Source: Leptodesmis sichuanensis A121 (GTDB lineage Bacteria > Cyanobacteriota > Cyanobacteriia > Leptolyngbyales > Leptolyngbyaceae). Taken from it: a DNA stretch of 64,000 nt. Of the stretch, positions 58,471 to 64,000 are shown one piece after another. The stretch spans positions 62,001 through 126,000 of the forward strand of contig NZ_CP075171.1 of assembly GCF_021379005.1 (NCBI RefSeq), given 5' to 3'. Within the stretch, counting starts at the first letter, position 1. Each line of letters opens with the position of its first letter. The translations under genes and the position numbers were made by a program. The notes beneath the pieces are model-generated. The model did no database searches. It was not told where the DNA came from and worked only from the letters and a program-made list of their open reading frames with translations.

Positions 58471-59628
58471 TTAGTGATGATGGTGATGCCCATCATGGTG
58501 GTGATGGTGGTGATGGCCGTTGTGATGGCTATGGGTATGAGCCAGACCAGGATCTACGGCCAGAGCTTGCTCAGACAGTAAGGCTTCAATCTGAGCATCG
58601 GCCCACTCTGATGCCATTTGTAAAAACTCAGGATGGTCGTTGACACACTCCATCTGCACGTAAGCGACGTGGGAGTGCTTACGGCGTAACCCTTCGATAA
58701 TGTGCTCCACATCCAATAGGGTTTCATGATTCTCAGTGGCAAAGCCGATCGGCATAAAGACGATCGCCGTTGCACCCAACTCAATCAAGTTCTGGGCTGC
58801 CAGTTCGGCATTCGGCTGGGTCCATTCAATCAACGGCGTTTGGTGATTCAGCCAACCGACAGAAATTAAAGGATATTTGTGAATCAGGCGATCGCGCACC
58901 AGGTCGTATAACTTCTGACTTTCATCAATCCCGGAGGTGAAGCCTTTCGCCTTGTGAGGACAACCGTGGTTCATCAACACAATACCAATCTGGGATGGCA
59001 GATAGGCATTTGCCAGTTCAGTGTTGATTTTGTCTTCCACTAACCGAGCCATCAAATCAATGTAAGCGGATTGATTAAAGAAGGAGGGAATATAGCGTAC
59101 GCCTTTAATCCAATGTTCGCCTGTGTCCGTCAGCTTCTCCAGGGCTTTGTTGACCTGCTCTACGGCAATGCCACTGGTAAAGATGGAATCCACCACTAAC
59201 AGGGGATAGATCAGTAACTTGTCAAATCCTTCTTCTTTGATTTGAGTCAGCACCTGTTCGGGGAGAAACGGGGCACAGAAGTTAAAGGCTTTGAAAACCT
59301 TGACGCGATCGCCCCAGCACTGCTGCAAATGCTGTTCAATCCCCTGCCGCTGCCGCTCAAAAATCGCGTTATGAGGAGAAATAAAGTTGCCGTGCTGGTG
59401 CCCCCACTCATGCAGATCAAAGATCGCCAGTAATTTAGCCAGGGGAGGATACACCCAGGTGGGAACGGGAGCAAATTTAGCAGTGAGCAGGTTTAAGGCT
59501 TGCTCATTGTAATTGGCAAAGTCTTCGTAGCTTTCCACCTCGCCATAGCCCATCAACAGGACAGCTATTTTGTCATGAGAGGTAGATGCGTCAGTATGCT
59601 GGTGGATTTTTTCAGGAGTGGCAACCAC
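58471..59628 (-). CDS. Ferrochelatase-like chelatase with polyhistidine C-terminal tail
   Basis: 385 residues from GTG 59628 with GAGG upstream. A ferrochelatase/CbiX-type chelatase fold is supported by two-domain layout, KIAVLLMGYGEVES near the start, H221 in IVLMNHGCPHKAKG and E302 in FMPIGFATENHETLLDVEHI. These fit the His and Glu that bind metal in HemH. It lacks the C-terminal transmembrane/chlorophyll-binding-like extension of typical cyanobacterial HemH. Instead the last 22 residues (364-385) contain 16 histidines (HTHSHHNG, HHHHHHHDG, HHHHH), a metal-storage or delivery tail like those of HypB or B. megaterium CbiX. It may insert Fe, Co or Ni; the metal and tetrapyrrole are unresolved. 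Confidence 0.78.
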   Translation of the reverse strand: MVATPEKIHQHTDASTSHDKIAVLLMGYGEVESYEDFANYNEQALNLLTAKFAPVPTWVYPPLAKLLAIFDLHEWGHQHGNFISPHNAIFERQRQGIEQHLQQCWGDRVKVFKAFNFCAPFLPEQVLTQIKEEGFDKLLIYPLLVVDSIFTSGIAVEQVNKALEKLTDTGEHWIKGVRYIPSFFNQSAYIDLMARLVEDKINTELANAYLPSQIGIVLMNHGCPHKAKGFTSGIDESQKLYDLVRDRLIHKYPLISVGWLNHQTPLIEWTQPNAELAAQNLIELGATAIVFMPIGFATENHETLLDVEHIIEGLRRKHSHVAYVQMECVNDHPEFLQMASEWADAQIEALLSEQALAVDPGLAHTHSHHNGHHHHHHHDGHHHHH

Positions 59629-59850
59629 GTTTACGTCCTCAACTGAATAATGCTTGAGATAAACCGTTTAGAGCATATTAAATGGACAGAAAAGCCGAGA
59701 ATTTCAATGACTCCCTCAGCTTAACATCCCCTCCAGGGGGATAGGGAGAATTTTGTGATTGATAAACAATTCACTAAACAATTTACTGACTTCTGCATCC
59801 TCGCAGTCGCCACTCGCATCCCTCCCACGCCAGCCCCTTACTGAAACTTC

Positions 59851-60549
59851 CTATTCCCTATTCCCCATCTGGGAATCCTGTTGTTTGGGTGGTGGTAAGA
59901 CAGGCAATTCAACTCTGAAAGAGGCAGGAGAAGTAGGAGATGGAGGAGGCTGGCTTGATTTGGGTTGAGTGGAGCGGGAGGTGCGGCGACGTAAGGGGAT
60001 TGATTTTTGTCCCTGGTGGAACTGTCGTTTGTGCCAGGAGCCGATCCAGTCACTTAAGGAATGGCTCATGGCTCCTAACTCCAGGCCAATCATCAGGGCA
60101 AAGAGTTCAGGGCCATATTGAAGGAGCGATCGCCCACTTACCTCCAGCCCCAGTGTCCAGTACTGTTGCGCCCATTGTGTCCACTGAGCGATTTCTCCTG
60201 CGACCCCATAGGCGATCGCGCTGACCAGGGCAATTATCCCCACGGCTGCGGCAACCCAACTGCATAAGTAAATTACCCGCACGATCGTCCCAACGATCGG
60301 CCCGTGGGAGAGAAAGGAGCGATGCCGCATACTGCGACGGTAAGGTAACCAGATCCAGCGCAGGATGCCCCACCGCTTAAATTGTCGGGAGTAGGTGTCT
60401 AGATCTGGCCCAAACATCAGACCACTAAATAAGAAACCGCCAGAAATCATTAAGGTCAGGCTGGTGCTGCGGGTGCGCTCGAAGGTCAATCCTGCCACTA
60501 AAGGCAAGCTCCAGAGGGTAATACTGTCATGAGTTTGGCCGGAGGGCAT
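59851..60549 (-). CDS. DUF2227 putative metal-binding membrane protein
   Basis: 232 residues from ATG 60549 (MPSGQTHDSITLW), the usual start. The string MPSGQTHDSIT, GPDLDTYSRQFKRWGILRWIWLPYRR and MRHRSFLSHGPIVGTIVRVIYL is the DUF2227 signature with clustered His/Asp that may bind metal. Two or three membrane segments follow. The last ~40 residues are Pro/Ser-rich. Function unknown. Divergent from tRNA-Val and rplI. Confidence 0.87.
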   Translation of the reverse strand: MPSGQTHDSITLWSLPLVAGLTFERTRSTSLTLMISGGFLFSGLMFGPDLDTYSRQFKRWGILRWIWLPYRRSMRHRSFLSHGPIVGTIVRVIYLCSWVAAAVGIIALVSAIAYGVAGEIAQWTQWAQQYWTLGLEVSGRSLLQYGPELFALMIGLELGAMSHSLSDWIGSWHKRQFHQGQKSIPLRRRTSRSTQPKSSQPPPSPTSPASFRVELPVLPPPKQQDSQMGNRE

Positions 60550-60659
60550 GGTCAGGCAAGCTTGGTTAAGCGAAATTTTTGGCAAAAACTCTTGAAAGAA
60601 TCCTAGCAGTAGCACAAGACTTCTGTTAGAATAACTTCTTGTGCCTGAGAGGGCGAAAC

Positions 60660-60732
<73 letters not shown>

Positions 60733-60835
60733 TTGGATTGGATTACCACCCGTTGATTCCGACTCACGCGGATCCTACCTCATAAAGGTGGTAATTCAGC
60801 CTGATAAACGTTTACTTAGACTAACGGCGAAGACT

Positions 60836-61294
60836 ATGGCGAAGCGCGTGCAATTGGTTCTCAATAAAGATGTGAGCAAGTTAGGTCGGGCTGGGGATGT
60901 GGTCGATGTCGCTCCCGGTTATGCCCGTAACTACTTGATTCCGCAAGGGTTGGCGGTGCATAGCACCCCCGGAATTTTGAAGCAGGTCGAGCGCCGTCGT
61001 GAATTAGAGCGGCAACGGTTGGCCGAACTGAAACAACAGGCAGAAGTCGTCAAGAAGGCGATCGAAGCCGTGAAGACGATCAGCATTGCCAAGCAGGTGG
61101 GTGAAAACGAGGCCATCTTTGGTACGGTGACCACTCAAGAAGTGGCAGATGCGATTCTGTCTGCCGCCAAGCAAGAGGTCGATCGGCGCAACATCACCCT
61201 GCCCGAAGTGCACAAATTAGGATCCTATGAGGCTGTAATCAAACTTCATCCTGAACTAACTGCCTCGATTGAAATTCAGGTTGTTCCTGCTTAA
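60836..61294 (+). CDS. rplI: 50S ribosomal protein bL9
   Basis: 152 residues from ATG 60836; the open frame runs back to 60641 through the tRNA and is not used. bL9 holds the two ends of the L1-stalk region of the large subunit. [37 protein letters not shown], the central helix REL...[15 protein letters not shown] and the C-domain [20 protein letters not shown] are all present. Followed by a rho-independent terminator and then dnaB. rplI-dnaB adjacency is common. Confidence 0.97.
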   Translation: MAKRVQLVLNKDVSKLGRAGDVVDVAPGYARNYLIPQGLAVHSTPGILKQVERRRELERQRLAELKQQAEVVKKAIEAVKTISIAKQVGENEAIFGTVTTQEVADAILSAAKQEVDRRNITLPEVHKLGSYEAVIKLHPELTASIEIQVVPA

Positions 61295-61326
61295 GCGCAT
61301 TCCTATTTATCACTTAAACCATTGCT

Positions 61327-61358
61327 GGAGTCACCGAACAGGTGGCTCCTTATTTTTT
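61327..61358 (+). terminator. Rho-independent terminator after rplI
   Basis: GGAGTCACC pairs with GGTGGCTCC (one G-T pair) around the loop GAACA, followed by TTATTTTTT. It suggests dnaB is transcribed separately. Confidence 0.88.
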
Positions 61359-61616
61359 GCGAAACTGGGACAAAATTAATGACCTTACAATGAGAGAAAT
61401 GTCTGTTAGCATAGTACATAAGTATTAAAAGTGATCGAGTCGGCACAATTTGGTTTGTTCACTATTCTTAGCGTTTAGTATTCTAAATATACTTACTAAG
61501 ACACTAAATGTAGTTGAGTAATGAGTAGCTCAACGCTATAGTAGGTGGACTGAACCCACGATCGATTCTGATCTCACCCTATTTCTCCTTTCACTGTTTC
61601 CTTCCAGTAGCGCACT
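61359..61616. other. Region between rplI terminator and dnaB
   Basis: 258 bases, AT-rich, with a stem GTTGAG...CTCAAC around 61512-61533. It probably contains the dnaB promoter. No gene was recognised. Confidence 0.45.
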
Positions 61617-62969
61617 ATGGTCCAGGAACTGAATTTTCAGGCATACAGCGATCGTCTGCCGCCCCAAAATATTGATGCGGAAGAAGCCATTTTAGGAGGG
61701 ATTCTCCTGGATCCGGAGGCAATCAGTCGGGTGGCCGATCTGGTGCGCCCGGAGGCATTCTACCTCACCGCTCACCAGGAAATTTACCGGACGATGCTGG
61801 CACTGCAGAATCAGGGTCTGCCCACTGACCTGATGAGCGTGATGACCTGGCTGCGCGATCGGGGTCTGCTGGATAAGGTGGGCGGACAGACCAAGCTGAT
61901 TCAGTTGATCGATCGCACCGTCAGCGCTGTCAACATCGACCAGTACGCCCAACTGGTGATGGATAAGTATATGCGCCGCAAATTGATCCAGGTCGGGGGC
62001 GAGATTTCTCAACTGGGATACGATACGTCCAGAGATCTAGAACAAGTGCTGGATCTCTCTGAGCAGAAAATCTTTAATGTGACTCAGGATCGGCCTCAGC
62101 AGGGATTGGCGGCAACGGCGGATATTCTCACCCACACCTTCTCCGATATCGAGAGTCGATCGCTGGGCATGGTACTTCCTGGACTCTCCTGTGGCTACTA
62201 TGACCTGGATGCTATGACTCAGGGCTTCCAGCGATCGGACTTGATTATTGTGGCAGGTCGCCCCTCAATGGGGAAAACCAGCTTCGTGATGAACATCGCC
62301 CGCAATATTGCGGCCTTCCACAAGCTCCCCGTGGCGATTTTCAGCCTGGAAATGTCGAAGGAGCAATTGGTACAACGGCTGCTGGCGAGTGAGGTGCGGA
62401 TTGAAAGTGGTCGTTTACGCTCTGGCCGGGTCAGTCAGCAGGAATGGGAACCGCTGGGCCATGCGATCAGTGCCCTCTCTCAACTGCCGATTTTCATTGA
62501 TGACACTCCCAATATCAGCGTCAATGAAATGCGCTCTAAATCTCGCCGTCTTCAGGCGGAGCAGGGGGGTGCATTGGGGTTGATTCTGCTGGACTATTTG
62601 CAATTGATGGAAGGGGGCGGCGATAACCGGGTTCAGGAACTATCGAAGGTGACGCGATCGCTAAAAGCTCTGGCCCGCGAACTTAGCGTGCCTGTAATCG
62701 CCCTCTCTCAGTTAAGTCGCAGCGTAGAATCGCGCACTAACAAACGCCCTATGATGTCGGACTTAAGGGAATCCGGTGCCATTGAACAGGATGCAGACCT
62801 GATTATGATGTTGTATCGGGAAGAATATTACATTCCTGACACACCAGATAGGGGAATCGCAGAGGTGATCATCGCAAAGCATCGTAATGGGCCGACGGGC
62901 ACAGTAAAACTTCTTTTTGAATCGCAATTCACTCAATTTAGAAACCTTGCAGCATCAAACCGTTTGTGA
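61617..62969 (+). CDS. dnaB: Replicative DNA helicase DnaB
   Basis: 450 residues. Hexameric 5'-3' helicase of the replication fork. The N-terminal collar domain (PPQNIDAEEAILGGILLD) precedes the RecA-like C-terminal domain with Walker A IIVAGRPSMGKTSFVMNIA, FSLEMSKEQLVQRLLASE, Walker B LILLDYLQLM and sensor/arginine-finger-like LSQLSRSVESRTNKRPMMSDLRESGAIEQDADLI. No intein is inserted at the P-loop, a site where many cyanobacterial dnaB genes carry one. Confidence 0.98.
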   Translation: MVQELNFQAYSDRLPPQNIDAEEAILGGILLDPEAISRVADLVRPEAFYLTAHQEIYRTMLALQNQGLPTDLMSVMTWLRDRGLLDKVGGQTKLIQLIDRTVSAVNIDQYAQLVMDKYMRRKLIQVGGEISQLGYDTSRDLEQVLDLSEQKIFNVTQDRPQQGLAATADILTHTFSDIESRSLGMVLPGLSCGYYDLDAMTQGFQRSDLIIVAGRPSMGKTSFVMNIARNIAAFHKLPVAIFSLEMSKEQLVQRLLASEVRIESGRLRSGRVSQQEWEPLGHAISALSQLPIFIDDTPNISVNEMRSKSRRLQAEQGGALGLILLDYLQLMEGGGDNRVQELSKVTRSLKALARELSVPVIALSQLSRSVESRTNKRPMMSDLRESGAIEQDADLIMMLYREEYYIPDTPDRGIAEVIIAKHRNGPTGTVKLLFESQFTQFRNLAASNRL

Positions 62970-63222
62970 ATTTGAGTTAGCACTAGCTCAATCAAAGGTT
63001 TTTGAGGAGAATATTTAATTTCAAATCAGCACGTGCGTTACACCTCAGCCGAGCTTTTAGCCAGATTTGATCAATCTGTAGGGAAGCAAGGGGAACAGGG
63101 TGCAGCAGCAAATAACAGCCATCGGGAATCCCTGCCTTCAGGTTGGTGTTTTCCTCCCATGTCTATCAGCATTCTCGCTGTATAGTGGCAATGTAATGAA
63201 CCTTTTGAATGTGAGGCAAACG

Positions 63223-63570
63223 ATGCAATCTCAAAGCACTGTTGATATTAGCAAGCGGAAGTTACTGTCGTCCCTGGCTCACGGGTCAATCTTCTTCAGT
63301 GGTTTAGTCGTGTCAATTGGCGTTCCGATCGCTGTAATGGTTGTTTCCGATGATCCAGTTGTGAAGGAGAATGCCAGAGAAGCGATCAACTTTCACTTCA
63401 ACGTCTGGTTATACGGTCTGATCCTGGTTCCCCTTTCCTTTATTACCTTGGGACTGGCGGGTGGTATCTGGTGGTTAGTTCACTGGGGCCTGACTATCTG
63501 GGCAATTATTCATTGTCTCAACGTTCCTGAGCAGCCGTTCCGTTATCCCTTTATCTTCCGGCCCCTTTAA
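63223..63570 (+). CDS. DUF4870 membrane protein
   Basis: 115 residues from ATG 63223 with GTGAGG upstream; a GTG at 63100 would add 41 unlikely residues. DUF4870 is a small family with three or four membrane helices. Seen: LLSSLAHGSIFFSGLVVSIGVP, VVKENAREAINFHFNVWLYG and IWWLVHWGLTIWAIIHCL. Function unknown. Confidence 0.9.
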   Translation: MQSQSTVDISKRKLLSSLAHGSIFFSGLVVSIGVPIAVMVVSDDPVVKENAREAINFHFNVWLYGLILVPLSFITLGLAGGIWWLVHWGLTIWAIIHCLNVPEQPFRYPFIFRPL

Positions 63571-63802
63571 AAGGGAATTGCCCCACAGTCGAGCTACCGC
63601 AGGGCATAGAGGTACAGTTAAACGCTTGTTGTATCCAGTATGACGAAGTCTTGGAGTAATGGTTAGACAGGCTGTGACGATCGTTCGATTGACCCCTGGA
63701 TTTCGTCACCTGTATCTAAAATTGTAACTGGATGCTGGCTCTCAAGCTCTGGGCTTATTCTGAAACTACACTCATGCGCTAAACAAACTGGAAAGCTACA
63801 AG
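63571..63802 (+). other. Region before a strong plus-strand terminator; possible small RNA or 3' UTR
   Basis: No coding frame supported. The terminator at 63803-63827 is about 230 bases from the DUF4870 stop, so this stretch is either a long 3' UTR or a separate non-coding RNA. No 6S, tmRNA, RNase P or Yfr signature was recognised. Confidence 0.4.
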
Positions 63803-63827
63803 AGCAGTCGGGGGCGACTGCTTTTTT
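63803..63827 (+). terminator. Strong rho-independent terminator
   Basis: AGCAGTCG pairs perfectly with CGACTGCT around a GGGG loop and is followed by T5. It is oriented for plus-strand transcription. Confidence 0.92.
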
Positions 63828-64000
63828 ATATGAGAAAAACGTTGAGTAACCAGCCTGTAATTAACCCCGTTAGGGAGACAAGAACCAGCAGCCAAAAAGC
63901 TTGAATGCCGCTCATACCAGCCGTCTGGATATCAATCCGGGCCAGCGCATCGGCAGCCAGGATGGTGAGAATTTGCAGGAACACATGCAGCCAATAGAGA
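63826..64000 (-). CDS. C-terminal end of a membrane protein (partial)
   Basis: A minus-strand frame open from the right edge to TAA at 63826-63828. About 57 residues are visible, with two hydrophobic stretches (LYWLHVFLQILTILA; AFWLLVLVSLTGLITGWLL), ending NVFLI. Family not recognised because only the tail is present. Confidence 0.7.
   Translation of the reverse strand, partial: LYWLHVFLQILTILAADALARIDIQTAGMSGIQAFWLLVLVSLTGLITGWLLNVFLI

Noticed and set aside
62200-62300. Intein in dnaB at the P-loop
   Set aside because: The Walker A GRPSMGKTSF is uninterrupted and the protein length is normal.

Overview
This window comes from a cyanobacterium, most likely a filamentous or Leptolyngbya-like lineage. 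The HIP1 octamer GCGATCGC recurs throughout, and spacers carry tandem heptamers (ATTTTGG, AAAACTT, TCATTGG types) of the short-tandem-repeat class known from cyanobacteria. The gene content fits: a phylloquinone methyltransferase, GlcD, a transaldolase with an EF-hand tail, Nif11-like and DUF1816 proteins, Uma2 proteins and a PhoX-like phosphatase. Genus is an inference. Everything looks chromosomal, with an AT/GC-balanced composition and insertion sequences scattered through it.

Layout. 1-9.2 kb: 3' end of an HlyD-type adaptor, an Hsp20, a divergent pair (Asp/Asn beta-hydroxylase-like and cyclic amidohydrolase), then a minus-strand series of GT2-GtrA glycosyltransferase, pentapeptide-repeat protein and class III nucleotide cyclase. 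10.1-12.6 kb: mreBCD cell-shape operon. 12.6-15.0 kb: minus-strand mobA, GT2 glycosyltransferase and a serine-acetyltransferase-like protein. 15.0-22.8 kb: IS remnant, Uma2, glcD, a MITE-like element, a secreted leucine-rich-repeat protein, glyS and cysA. 23.2-25.9 kb: plus-strand rpmF, mrnC, rlmB and a DUF1816 gene, i.e. a translation and RNA-processing block. 25.9-33.5 kb: FAD oxidoreductase, a double-Nif11 protein, a PhoX-like phosphatase gene split by an ISKra4-type element with an 8-bp target duplication, and a cyclic-2,3-diphosphoglycerate-synthetase-like GTPase/ATPase. 33.6-37.8 kb: FtsX-type permease, then a decayed IS next to a STAND NTPase fragment. 37.8-46 kb: BaiN-type flavoprotein, SH3/SPOR protein, a DNA methyltransferase preceded by three 22-bp tandem repeats, ftsE, menG, DUF445 and a membrane-anchored coiled-coil protein. 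46.2-54.3 kb: six same-strand sugar-catabolism genes (D-lactate dehydrogenase, glucokinase, pgi, pgm, gap1, transaldolase). 54.3-60.6 kb: intact IS66 element, 5'-truncated SGNH-like hydrolase, Uma2, PD-(D/E)XK-like protein, ferrochelatase-like protein with a polyhistidine tail, and a DUF2227 protein. 60.6-64 kb: tRNA-Val, rplI, dnaB, a DUF4870 protein, a strong terminator and the end of a membrane protein on the minus strand.

How the genes fit together. mreBCD and ftsE serve cell shape and division; the glycosyltransferases and acetyltransferase point to envelope polysaccharide. The sugar cluster would take glycogen-derived glucose-1-phosphate and free glucose to glyceraldehyde-3-phosphate oxidation, with lactate formation as a possible NADH sink in the dark. 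rpmF-mrnC-rlmB and rplI-dnaB are housekeeping. No CRISPR array and no complete defence island was seen. The least explained items are the fourfold helical repeat behind the nucleotide cyclase, the 22-bp repeats before the methyltransferase, the hydroxylase/amidohydrolase pair, the His-tailed chelatase and the hairpin-forming low-complexity spacers.
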